DNA of 64,000 nucleotides, taken from assembly GCA_046540855.1 (NCBI GenBank), contig JBKHEJ010000001.1:6436-70435 (forward strand). Reading direction: 5' to 3'. Below, piece by piece: positions 51,914-59,731 of the stretch. The position numbers were made by a program, and so were the translations under genes. This stretch comes from T1Sed10-7 sp046540855 (lineage in GTDB: Bacteria > Actinomycetota > Nitriliruptoria > Nitriliruptorales > Nitriliruptoraceae). The notes beneath the pieces are model-generated. The model searched no databases, was not told the DNA's origin, and saw only the letters and a program-made list of their open reading frames with translations. The number at the start of each line of letters is the position of its first letter. The first letter of the stretch is position 1.

Positions 51914-52902
51914 GGTACAGCCTGCGGCTGAACAACGACACCGAGCCGGACCTGCTCGTGGCGCTGGCACGCACGGCTGAGGCAGCGGGGTTCGACCAGC
52001 TCTGGGTGTCCAACGACCTGTTCCTGCGCAGCGCGCCGGTGCTGGTGACCCACGTCGCGGCCGCCACCTCGACGATCTCGCTGGGGACCGGGATCATGAA
52101 CCCCTACTCGGTGCACCCGGCGGAGCTCGCCATGCTCGCCAGCACCCTGCAGGAGGTCAGCGGCGGCCGGTTCCTGCTCGGGCTCGGGGCCGGTGCCGAG
52201 GACTTCCTGCGCTGGGCGGGTATGGCGCGGGAACGGCCGCTCACGCGCACCCGCGAGGCGGTTGCGGCGATCCGAGCGCTCCTGGAGGGAGGCTCACCGG
52301 TGAGCGTCGAGGCAGCCGGTGCCGGTTGGACCACGGAGGCGTATCTGCGCACCCCGGCCTGTCCGACCCCCCTCTACCTCGGCGTCATGAGCCCCCGGAT
52401 GCTGGCGCTGGCCGGTGCGGTCGCCGACGGTGCGCTGCCCCTGCTGTTCCCACCGGAGCACTTCCCGACCGCCGCGAGCCAGGCGGCCGACGGGGCGCGC
52501 GAGGCCGGCCGGGACCCCGCGGAGCTGGACCTCGCCGCGTGCGTCTGGGTCTCGATCGATGAGGACCGTGCTGCGGCACGCCATGCGCTGGCGACCAAGA
52601 TCGCCTACTACGGGCCGGCCTTCGCGCCCTACCTGCTCGCTCGCGCCGGGCTCGCGGTCGCGGACTTCGCCCCGATCACCGAGGTGCTCGAGCGAGAGGG
52701 CCTCGACGCTGCGGCCGAGCACGTGACCGAGCCGATGCTGCGCCTCGGTATCGCCGGTGACGCCGACGAGGTGGTGGACCGGTGCCGGTGGCTGGTCGCA
52801 CAGGGCGCCCGTCACCTCTCCTTCGGCCCGCCGCTCGGGCCCGACCCCCTGCGGGCGGTCGAGGTGCTCGGCACCGAGGTGCTCCCCGCGCTGCGCGACT
52901 GA
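51910..52902 (+). CDS. LLM class flavin-dependent oxidoreductase 2
   Basis: 330 residues starting at GTG 51910 (GTGA overlap with RidA). Luciferase-like barrel of the F420-type branch: RYSLRLNNDTEPDLLVALAR, FDQLWVSNDLFLRSAPVLV, LGTGIMNPYSVHPAELAMLA, GRFLLGLGAGAEDFLRWAG. The VHPAELA and LGLGAGA patterns match mer-type, F420-dependent reductases. Its C-terminal end (DEVVDRCRWLVAQGARHLS) exists as a broken copy at 35325. Likely oxidises or reduces a nitrogen-containing intermediate with RidA detoxifying the product (inference). Confidence 0.88.
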   Translation: MRYSLRLNNDTEPDLLVALARTAEAAGFDQLWVSNDLFLRSAPVLVTHVAAATSTISLGTGIMNPYSVHPAELAMLASTLQEVSGGRFLLGLGAGAEDFLRWAGMARERPLTRTREAVAAIRALLEGGSPVSVEAAGAGWTTEAYLRTPACPTPLYLGVMSPRMLALAGAVADGALPLLFPPEHFPTAASQAADGAREAGRDPAELDLAACVWVSIDEDRAAARHALATKIAYYGPAFAPYLLARAGLAVADFAPITEVLEREGLDAAAEHVTEPMLRLGIAGDADEVVDRCRWLVAQGARHLSFGPPLGPDPLRAVEVLGTEVLPALRD

Positions 52903-52937
52903 TCGCGACGCCCCCACGACCGGCCTGGCCGCACCGC

Positions 52938-52970
52938 TACGCTGCCAGTACCGTACGAACGCTCGCACGC
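52938..52970 (+). promoter_or_regulatory. Promoter-like -10 (TACGCT) with operator dyad for the M24 operon
   Basis: TACGCT (52938-52943) is followed after 7 bp by CCGTACGAACGCTCGCACGC (52951-52970), a degenerate dyad nearly identical to that at 39061. ATG 53005 is 34 bp on. Confidence 0.6.
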
Positions 52971-53004
52971 ACCGCCTCCGACCGACCGGTCAGCAGGAGC
53001 CGAT

Positions 53005-54153
53005 ATGACCAGCGAGATCGTCTTCGACCACGCGGCCCGCCGCCGGCGCTTCGATGCCCTCATGGACCAGGAGGGGGTCGACCTCGCCTGGTTCCCGATC
53101 AGCGCGGACCTCGAGTACCTGACCGGCATCCAGCGCCGCGTCCCCACCTTCGGTGAGGTGAACTACACCCACGGGTGGGCGACCGGGGCGTTCCTGGCCC
53201 GCGGTAGGGAGCCGGTCTTCGTCCTGCCCCGGATGGTGACCGAGTTCGACCTGCCCGAGGGCGTGCCAGGCGAGGTCGTCACCGTCAACGAGCTCGACGA
53301 CGGCGACGAGGTGTTCCAGCGCGTCGCGAGCCGGCTGGGCACCCCGCGGACGATCGCGGTCGGGGCGCGGACCTGGGGTTCGGCGATGCTGCGGATCCTG
53401 CAGGCCTTCCCCGGCGCCCAGCTCCAGGACGGCACGCGGCTGCTCAACCGGCTGCGCCGCATCAAGGACGAGCAGGAGCTCGACCTGATGCGGACGGTGT
53501 GCCGGATGGCCGACACCGCGCTCGGCGAGACGACACCGCGGGTCGAGGCCGGGGTCACCGAGCTCGACCTCGCCGAGGAGGTGAACTACCACCTGCTCCG
53601 CAACGGCGCGCGGACCTGGTCCTTCGACACCGCGGTGTGGTCGATGGGTCCGCTCGACGACCGGGACGCGACCGTGCGCATCTCCCAACAGGCGCTGCGC
53701 CCGGGGATGGGGGTCTCGTTCGACTTCGGTGCGGTCCACCTCGGCTACTGCTCCGACTTCGGGCGCACGATCCACATCGGCGAGCCCGGTGAGGAGTACG
53801 AGCGGGTCTACCACCTGGTGATGGCTGCCCAGCAGGCCGGGATCGACGCCGTCCGCCCGGGCGTGACCGCCGCCGAGGTCCACCAGGCCACCCGCAAGGT
53901 CATCGTCGAGGGCGGCTACGGCGACTGGTTCCGTCACCGCACCGGGCACGGCATCGGGCTGGACGTCCACGAGGAGCCCTACATCTCCGAGGAGGACCAG
54001 ACGCCGCTCGAGCCCGGGATGACCTTCACGATCGAGCCGAGCATCTTCTGGCCCGGTCGGGTCGGGGTGCGGGTCGAGGACATCATCGTGTGCACCGACG
54101 AAGGCGGCGTGAACCTCAACGAGTACAGCCACGACCTCGTGGCCCGAGACTGA
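53005..54153 (+). CDS. M24 family metallopeptidase, Xaa-Pro dipeptidase/aminopeptidase
   Basis: 382 residues. A creatinase-like N-terminal domain (about 1-150) precedes the pita-bread domain. All five metal ligands are visible: SFDFGAVH (Asp), SDFGRTIH (Asp), TGHGIGLDVHEEP (His), TIEPSIF (Glu) and RVEDIIV (Glu). It cleaves Xaa-Pro bonds in the cytoplasm. CAGGAG precedes ATG 53005. It is first gene of an operon with two LLM enzymes, a DUF885 protein and a membrane protein, joined by TGATG, ATGA and GTGA overlaps. It gives the peptide block proline-specific cleavage, complementing S9, M20 and GGT. Confidence 0.93.
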   Translation: MTSEIVFDHAARRRRFDALMDQEGVDLAWFPISADLEYLTGIQRRVPTFGEVNYTHGWATGAFLARGREPVFVLPRMVTEFDLPEGVPGEVVTVNELDDGDEVFQRVASRLGTPRTIAVGARTWGSAMLRILQAFPGAQLQDGTRLLNRLRRIKDEQELDLMRTVCRMADTALGETTPRVEAGVTELDLAEEVNYHLLRNGARTWSFDTAVWSMGPLDDRDATVRISQQALRPGMGVSFDFGAVHLGYCSDFGRTIHIGEPGEEYERVYHLVMAAQQAGIDAVRPGVTAAEVHQATRKVIVEGGYGDWFRHRTGHGIGLDVHEEPYISEEDQTPLEPGMTFTIEPSIFWPGRVGVRVEDIIVCTDEGGVNLNEYSHDLVARD

Positions 54154-54923
54154 TGCCGAGCACCGACCGCTGCCGCATCGGTGTGCAGCTCTGGCCGCAG
54201 GCGACCACCACCGACGCGCTGCGCCGCGCCGCCGTGGACGCCGAGGAGGCGGGGGTCGACAGCATCTGGATCTGGGACCACTTCTTCCCGCTCCGCGGGG
54301 ATCCTCAGGCGGCGCACTTCGAGTCGTGGACGCTGCTGTCGGCCGTCGCCGTGGAGACCTCCCGGGTCCAGCTCGGGCACCTGGTGGGTGGTGCGGCCTA
54401 CCGCAACCCGCACCTGGTCGCCGACATGGCACGCACGGTCGACCACCTCAGCCACGGCCGGTTCGTGCTCGGGCTCGGTGCCGGGTGGTTCCAGCGCGAC
54501 TACGAGGAGTACGAGTACCCGTTCGGTACGGTCGGCACGCGGGTCCGCGACCTGGACGCCTACCTGTACCGGGTGCGCCGGCGCCTCACCCGGCTGACAC
54601 CGCCGCCCGTCGGGCCGCTGCCGATCCTGGTCGGGGGGATGGGGGAGCGGGTCATGCTGCGCCTCGTCGCCGAGCACGCCGACGTGTGGAACGGCGCCGG
54701 TTCGCCGGAGGAGTTTGCGCGCGCCAACGCCACCCTGGACGGCTGGTGCGAGCGGATCGGTCGGGACCCCGCCACGATCGAGCGCACCTGCCACATCGCT
54801 CTCGAGGCTGCGGACGAGGTCGAGGCCTACGTCGCCGCGGGAGCGCAGGAGCTGATGATCCAGTGCCCCGACCCCTTCGACCTGGGGCCTGCCCGTCGCA
54901 TGCTCGCGGCCGTGGGCGCCTGA
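54153..54923 (+). CDS. LLM class F420-type oxidoreductase 3
   Basis: 256 residues, short for the family. CRIGVQLWPQATTTDALRRA at the start; DSIWIWDHFFPLRGDPQAAH carries the WDHFFP motif of F420-dependent LLM enzymes, followed by GRFVLGLGAGWFQRDYEEYE and LPILVGGMGERVMLRLVAEH. TGATG couples it to the peptidase gene. Compared with typical 290-330 residue members, the insertion region between strands 7 and 8 is trimmed. F420 rather than FMN use is inferred from motif. Confidence 0.88.
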   Translation: MPSTDRCRIGVQLWPQATTTDALRRAAVDAEEAGVDSIWIWDHFFPLRGDPQAAHFESWTLLSAVAVETSRVQLGHLVGGAAYRNPHLVADMARTVDHLSHGRFVLGLGAGWFQRDYEEYEYPFGTVGTRVRDLDAYLYRVRRRLTRLTPPPVGPLPILVGGMGERVMLRLVAEHADVWNGAGSPEEFARANATLDGWCERIGRDPATIERTCHIALEAADEVEAYVAAGAQELMIQCPDPFDLGPARRMLAAVGA

Positions 54924-54984
54924 GCACAGCCGACCCGCGACACCCCCCGCCCCGACGACCCCGCACCTGGCGACAGGAGCCGAC

Positions 54985-55893
54985 GTGGTCCCCTTTCGGA
55001 TCGGCGCGAAGCTGCCGAGCTCCGGCGCCCAGCCGGCAGAGCACGGCATCCCGGCCATGGCCCGGCGGCTCGAGGTCGCCGGCTTCGACTCGGCCTGGGT
55101 CTCCGACCACGTGCTGATGACCGAGGACACCTCGCGCTCCTACTACCCCTTCGGCGATGACGGCTCGCCCGGGTGGGACGTGGAGATGCCGTGGTACGAC
55201 GCGCTCATCGTGCTCGCGCAGGCCGCGGCCGTGACCGAGACGATCGAGCTCGGGACCGCCGTGCTCGTGCTCCCGCAGCGGCACCCGATCGTGCTCGCCA
55301 AGCAGGTCGCCTCGTTGGACGCGCTCGCGGGAGGTCGCGTGGCGCTCGGGGTCGGGGCCGGGTGGTTCCGGGAGGAGTTCGAGGCCCTCGGGGTGGACTT
55401 CGACGCCCGCGGGAAGCGGTTCTCGGAGTGGCTGGAGCTGCTGCGGCGCTGCTGGCAGGGCCGCCCCGAAGCCTTCGACGGCGTCCACTACCAGCTCCCT
55501 GCCGGGGTCATCCACGAGCCCACCCCCGCACGGCACGTGCCCCTGCTGATCGGTGGGGTCTCCGGCATCGCGCTGAGGCGGGCGGCGACCCAGGGCGACG
55601 GGTGGCTCGGCCTGCAGCGCGCCGACCGCCTCGACCCCGATGAGGTGGCGGGGGCCGTGGCGCGCATGCGCGCGGAGGCGACCGCCGCCGGACGCGATCC
55701 GGCCGAGCTTCGGGTCGTGCTCAGGATCATCCTCTCGGCGGGCCGGACCGATCTCGTCGCCGCCACTGTCCCGGCCCTCAGGGCCGCTGGTGTGGACGAG
55801 ATCGTGGTCGACACCGATTGGGAGGCCGACCTCGACGAGCAGCGCGTCCTCGACCGGCTCCGGGACGCCGCGAGCCAGGGAGCAGCCCGATGA
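54985..55893 (+). CDS. LLM class F420-dependent oxidoreductase 4
   Basis: 302 residues. FRIGAKLPSSGAQPAEHGIP, FDSAWVSDHVLMTEDTSRSY (SDHV motif), LGTAVLVLPQRHPIVLAKQV, GRVALGVGAGWFREEFEALG and PLLIGGVSGIALRRAATQGD are all typical of F420 LLM enzymes of about this length. GTG 54985 follows CAGGAGCC. It overlaps the DUF885 gene by ATGA. Four LLM enzymes in 15 kb imply that flavin/F420 redox chemistry on a related set of substrates is central to the locus. Confidence 0.9.
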   Translation: MVPFRIGAKLPSSGAQPAEHGIPAMARRLEVAGFDSAWVSDHVLMTEDTSRSYYPFGDDGSPGWDVEMPWYDALIVLAQAAAVTETIELGTAVLVLPQRHPIVLAKQVASLDALAGGRVALGVGAGWFREEFEALGVDFDARGKRFSEWLELLRRCWQGRPEAFDGVHYQLPAGVIHEPTPARHVPLLIGGVSGIALRRAATQGDGWLGLQRADRLDPDEVAGAVARMRAEATAAGRDPAELRVVLRIILSAGRTDLVAATVPALRAAGVDEIVVDTDWEADLDEQRVLDRLRDAASQGAAR

Positions 55894-57530
55894 GCGCCGA
55901 CGCGAACGTCCGCCAGCTCGGCCTCGAGTTGTGGGAGTGGCGGCTTCCGACGCAGTTCCGGACCTCCGACGACATCCCCCGGGTCGACCGGCCACGTGGG
56001 TGGCTGCCGAGTATCACGCCCGCCTCGGTCGAGGAGCGACTCGCCACCGCCGAGCACTTCCGCCGCCGCTGGGAGGCGGTCGACCGCGCCGAGCTGTCGC
56101 CGGCGGGGGAGGTCGACCACCGCCTGCTCGGCTCAGCGCTCGCTCGTGTGCGCTGGGAGTGCGAGCTCCTGCGCAACTGGGAGCGCGACGCGGTCCTGCT
56201 CGCCGAGCAGGCGATCGGCCCCTACTTCGACCTGCTGCTAAGGCCACCGCCCTTCCGCGAGGAGCGGGTCGCAGACCTCGCGCACGTGCTCGCCAACGTG
56301 CCGGCGCAGCTCGAGGTCGCCCAGGCCAGCCTCGCCCGTGCCGGGGTCCGCCCGCTCGCCGCAGCCGCCGTCCGGCTCCTCAGCGGCATCGAGGACGCCC
56401 TGCCGGCCTCGATCGCGGGCCTCGAGGGGCTCGTCGGCGCCGGTGACCACGACACCCTCACCGGGCTCGGCGCTGACGCGGCCGCCGCCCTCGCGAGCTT
56501 CCGGGGGTGGCTCAGCGAGAGCCTCGACACCTTCGCGCCCCTCACGCCCATCGGCCGCGACGGGTTCGTGTGGTTCCTCCGGCACGTCGCGCTCCACCCC
56601 GGGCAGCCGGAGGACCTCGTCACCGCCGCCTGGCGCGAACTGGACCGCGCGACCGTGTGGGAGGCGATCGAGCGCAACCGTCACCGGGACGCCCCCCAAC
56701 CACCGCTGCCAGCCACCGCCGCGGAGCAGGTCGAGGACCAGGCGCGCCGGGAGCGTGAGGTCCGGGCCTTCTACGAGCAGGAGGGGCTGCTGACCCAGCC
56801 CGCTCGGCTGCGGCACTACCTCACCGCGCCGATGCCGCCCTACCTCGCCCCCATCAGCTGGCTCGGGGTCACCGACGACCTCACCGGCGACGACCGGTTG
56901 GCTGAGGACGGGGTCTCCTACACCCCCGAGCCCGGGCCGGACCTGCCCTACTTCTACGCCGCGAACGCCCGCGATCCCCGGCTCGGCATCGTCCACGAGG
57001 GGGCGCACTACCAGCAGCTCGCCCTCGCGTGGGCCCACCCGAACCCCCTGCGGCGGCGCTACTACGACTCGCTCCCGAACGAAGGCATCGCCTTCTACAA
57101 CGAGGAGTTCCTGCTCCAGGCCGGCCTGTTCGAGGACGCGCCCCGCTCCCGTGAGGTGATCCACAACTTCAACAAGCTGCGCTCGCTCCGGGTCATCGTC
57201 GACGTCAACCTCGCCACCGGCGCGTTCAGCCTCGAGGAGGGGGTCGCCGCCTTCGTCGAGCTCGTGCCGATGGACGAGGAGACCGCGTTCGAGGAGACCG
57301 CGAGCTACACCGCGAACCCCGGTCACGCCATGACCTACCTGGTGGGCAAGCAGCAGATCCTGGCGCTGCAGGCCGAGCTGCTGCGGGCCCAGGGGGAGGC
57401 GTTCTCGCTGCGGGCCTTCCACGACCGGCTGTGGCTCGAGGGCAACGTGCCCCTCGCGCTGCAGCGCTTCGAGGTGCTCGGCGACCGTTCGGAGCTCGAG
57501 GTCCTCGACGCCGCCGGACCCTGGTGGTGA
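55890..57530 (+). CDS. DUF885 family protein 2, probable metallopeptidase
   Basis: 546 residues. The zinc motif reads IVHEGAHYQQLALAWAHPNP around residue 368 (HExxH form), with a later SLPNEGIAFYNEEFLLQAG that could supply the distal Glu, then the C-terminal TANPGHAMTYLVGKQQILAL shared with DUF885 proteins. No signal peptide. ATG 55890 overlaps the LLM stop. It is paralogous in fold to the 10918 protein but diverged, including the motif itself (HExxH here, HExxPGHH there). Probably acts on peptides imported by operon C. Confidence 0.83.
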   Translation: MSADANVRQLGLELWEWRLPTQFRTSDDIPRVDRPRGWLPSITPASVEERLATAEHFRRRWEAVDRAELSPAGEVDHRLLGSALARVRWECELLRNWERDAVLLAEQAIGPYFDLLLRPPPFREERVADLAHVLANVPAQLEVAQASLARAGVRPLAAAAVRLLSGIEDALPASIAGLEGLVGAGDHDTLTGLGADAAAALASFRGWLSESLDTFAPLTPIGRDGFVWFLRHVALHPGQPEDLVTAAWRELDRATVWEAIERNRHRDAPQPPLPATAAEQVEDQARREREVRAFYEQEGLLTQPARLRHYLTAPMPPYLAPISWLGVTDDLTGDDRLAEDGVSYTPEPGPDLPYFYAANARDPRLGIVHEGAHYQQLALAWAHPNPLRRRYYDSLPNEGIAFYNEEFLLQAGLFEDAPRSREVIHNFNKLRSLRVIVDVNLATGAFSLEEGVAAFVELVPMDEETAFEETASYTANPGHAMTYLVGKQQILALQAELLRAQGEAFSLRAFHDRLWLEGNVPLALQRFEVLGDRSELEVLDAAGPWW

Positions 57531-58177
57531 CCGAGGTCGACGCCACCCCCGCTCCGAGGCGCCGCCCGATCGTCCGGACCGTGCTGTGGCCGACGCGCGC
57601 CCAGTGGCGGGTGCGCGGGCCACGCTTGGTGCTCGGGCTCGCCATCATCGCGGTGGGGGTCGCCCTCATGGTCCGGGCGGAGTTCGGGCTCGCGCCCTAC
57701 GAGGTCCTGAACCAGGGTGTCTCGGTCCGCACGCCCCTGACGATCGGCCAGGCCTCGATCGTCATCGGGGTGGGCGTGCTGCTGCTGTGGTTCCCCCTAC
57801 GGCAACGTCCGGGCTTCGGGACGGTCGTCAACGTGCTCGGGGTCGGCCTGATGCTCGACGCGTGGCTGCTCGTGATCCCCGGGCCGCCCACGCTGTGGAT
57901 CCGGATGACGTTCCTGCTCGTCGGTGTCGTCCTGGTCGGGCTGGGCATCGGGCTCTACATCGGAGCTGGCCTCGGGCCCGGGCCGCGGGACGGGCTCATG
58001 ACCGGTCTGGCGGAGTTCGGTGCACCCGTGTGGGCGGTGCGTCTCGCCCTCGAGTCCTCGGCGCTGCTGCTCGGCTGGTACCTCGGGGGCACGATCGGCA
58101 TCGGGACGGTGGCCTTCGCGGTCGGTGTGCCCTTCCTCGCCCACTGGTCGCTGCGCCGCTTCGCCGTCCGCGAGTGA
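57527..58177 (+). CDS. YczE/YitT-like integral membrane protein
   Basis: 216 residues, about six membrane helices (for example LVLGLAIIAVGVALMVRAEF, FLLVGVVLVGLGIGLYIGAG) with the family hallmark GLGPGPRDGLMTGL. GTG 57527 overlaps the DUF885 stop as GTGA. A basic tail ends the protein. The family is annotated as membrane proteins of unknown transport function. Last gene of the M24 operon; it could export a product, but nothing in the sequence says so. Confidence 0.82.
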   Translation: MTEVDATPAPRRRPIVRTVLWPTRAQWRVRGPRLVLGLAIIAVGVALMVRAEFGLAPYEVLNQGVSVRTPLTIGQASIVIGVGVLLLWFPLRQRPGFGTVVNVLGVGLMLDAWLLVIPGPPTLWIRMTFLLVGVVLVGLGIGLYIGAGLGPGPRDGLMTGLAEFGAPVWAVRLALESSALLLGWYLGGTIGIGTVAFAVGVPFLAHWSLRRFAVRE

Positions 58178-58217
58178 GCGGCCACGCGCCGCGGTCATCC
58201 GCGTCACCCCTCGCTGC

Positions 58218-58239
58218 GCGAACGAGCGTTCACTAGGCT
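58218..58239 (+). promoter_or_regulatory. Operator dyad overlapping -10 (TAGGCT) for the cupin operon
   Basis: GCGAACGAGCGTTCACTAGG (58218-58237) matches the left arm and centre fully. Its right end overlaps TAGGCT (58234-58239), so binding would occlude the polymerase. ATG 58267 is 27 bp on. Confidence 0.65.
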
Positions 58240-58266
58240 CCGTGGTCGGCCGCCTCGGAGGTGCTC

Positions 58267-58686
58267 ATGTCCGCCCGTCCGCTCCACCGCCGCCTCGAGG
58301 AGGTGCCGCTCGTCGCGGAGCCGGCGAACGACGTCGAGCTGCGCACGCTGCTCCGGGTCGAGGACAGCGCCGCGGATCTGTCCATCACCTGGGTGCGCAT
58401 CGACGGGCACCACCAGCGCCTGCGCACCGACGCGAGCACACGGCTGTACCAGGTGCTCGCGGGCGCCGGCACCATCACGGTGGGGGAGGAGCCGCTCGCG
58501 GTGGTGGCGGGCGACCTCGTGGTCATCCCGCCGTCGACGCCCTACCACCTCGATGGCACCCTGACCTACCTGGTGCTCAACCAGCCCGGCTTCCGTGCCG
58601 GGGACGACCTCTACCTCGACGCAGCTGACGAGGTGCTCGGCAGCGAGCCGCCACCGAGGACGGCGCCGGGCCCTCCCAAGGTGTGA
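58267..58686 (+). CDS. Cupin-domain protein
   Basis: 139 residues. A single cupin barrel: ITWVRIDGHHQRLRTDASTR with possible His/Glu ligands, LYQVLAGAGTITVGEEPLAV, then GDLVVIPPSTPYHLDGTLTY with a C-terminal His. The classical HxH(x)nE set is only partly kept, so metal binding is uncertain. ATG 58267 is 6 nt after GGAGG; an upstream GTG (58261) is too close to that site. First gene of an operon with two AhpD-like proteins and an exporter. It may act as a sensor or isomerase. Confidence 0.82.
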   Translation: MSARPLHRRLEEVPLVAEPANDVELRTLLRVEDSAADLSITWVRIDGHHQRLRTDASTRLYQVLAGAGTITVGEEPLAVVAGDLVVIPPSTPYHLDGTLTYLVLNQPGFRAGDDLYLDAADEVLGSEPPPRTAPGPPKV

Positions 58687-58688
58687 CG

Positions 58689-59207
58689 ATGTCGACGACC
58701 CCCCGAGTCGCGATCCCCGACGGTGCCGTCCGCCCCGACGGCGTGGTCCCGATGGCCGACGTCATCGCAGCACACGCCCCCGCTCTGGCCGAGGCGCGGC
58801 GGCGGTACTTCGACACCCTGCGGCCGCTCATGGACACCGACCCGGTCGCGCACGAGCTCCTGCGGCTCGCCACGGCCGAGCTGACCGGATGCCGGCTGTG
58901 CCGCAACCAGCGCTCGGCCGCCGCTGCCGAGGCCGGCGTCGACGAGGGCGTGATCGAACGCACCCGGCTCGGGCGCTACGACGGGCTGGACGAGCGCTCC
59001 CGCACCGCGCTGCACCTCGGTGAGCGCATCCGTGCCCACCCGGGGGACCTCGCGACGGGGCCCGGGCCGGCGCCGGAGATCGACGCGCTCGCGGTCGCGG
59101 CCGGCACCGCGATGGTCATGACGACCACCCGGGCGCTCGCCGACGGCAAGGCGCTCGTCGCGCTCGGCCTCGAGCCCGAGAGCTACCCCGTCCAGGAGCC
59201 CGCATGA
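58689..59207 (+). CDS. AhpD/carboxymuconolactone-decarboxylase-fold protein with CxxC
   Basis: 172 residues of all-helical CMD fold. The redox motif is LLRLATAELTGCRLCRNQRS, a CxxC as in AhpD-type peroxidase-related proteins, though the downstream His is replaced. It may act as a thiol peroxidase or alkylhydroperoxidase partner. ATG 58689 has AAGG 7 nt upstream; GTG 58683 overlaps the cupin stop but is too near it. It overlaps the following paralogue by 4 bp. Confidence 0.82.
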   Translation: MSTTPRVAIPDGAVRPDGVVPMADVIAAHAPALAEARRRYFDTLRPLMDTDPVAHELLRLATAELTGCRLCRNQRSAAAAEAGVDEGVIERTRLGRYDGLDERSRTALHLGERIRAHPGDLATGPGPAPEIDALAVAAGTAMVMTTTRALADGKALVALGLEPESYPVQEPA

Positions 59208-59731
59208 GCCCGGGGTTCGCGGGCGTCGCCCGCCACCATCCCGAGGTGTTCGCCACCTACGCGGCCTACGTCGACGAGGTCTGGGCCAGCGACGCGCTGC
59301 CACCGGGGACGCTCGAGCTGTGCCGGGTCCGGATCGCCCAGCTGCTCGGGGTCGAGAGCGAGCAGGCGGTCCGGCTCGGTCCCGCGGTGGCGGGGCTCGA
59401 GCCCAAGCTCGCACGCCTGGCGGCCTGGACCGACGATGCGCGCTTCACCGACGTGGACCGGGTCTGCCTCGCCTTCGCCGAGCAGTTCCTGCTCGACACC
59501 CAGGCGCTGGACGATCCGACGGCCGCGGCCGTGCGCGAGCGGGTCGGTGACGCGGGGCTGGTGACCCTGGCTCTGGGTGTGGGGCTCGCCGAGGGCATGA
59601 TCCGTGCCGCCGTCACGCTCGGCGACCGGCCGTCAGCCGGTCGCTACGTGTCCGCGGCCGACCGTGCGGCCGGTGCCGGCGGTGCGGCGGTGCTGGACCA
59701 GGCCCACGACCCCGGGCCCGATCGCGGGTGA
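59204..59731 (+). CDS. CMD/AhpD-fold protein lacking the CxxC
   Basis: 175 residues. The same helical fold as its upstream neighbour (LELCRVRIAQLLGVESEQAV at the equivalent helix), but the CxxC is replaced by V-E-S-E, so it has no redox pair. It is encoded with 4-bp overlaps on both sides. A plausible idea is a heteromer in which only the first subunit is catalytic; this is inference from arrangement alone. Confidence 0.8.
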   Translation: MSPGFAGVARHHPEVFATYAAYVDEVWASDALPPGTLELCRVRIAQLLGVESEQAVRLGPAVAGLEPKLARLAAWTDDARFTDVDRVCLAFAEQFLLDTQALDDPTAAAVRERVGDAGLVTLALGVGLAEGMIRAAVTLGDRPSAGRYVSAADRAAGAGGAAVLDQAHDPGPDRG

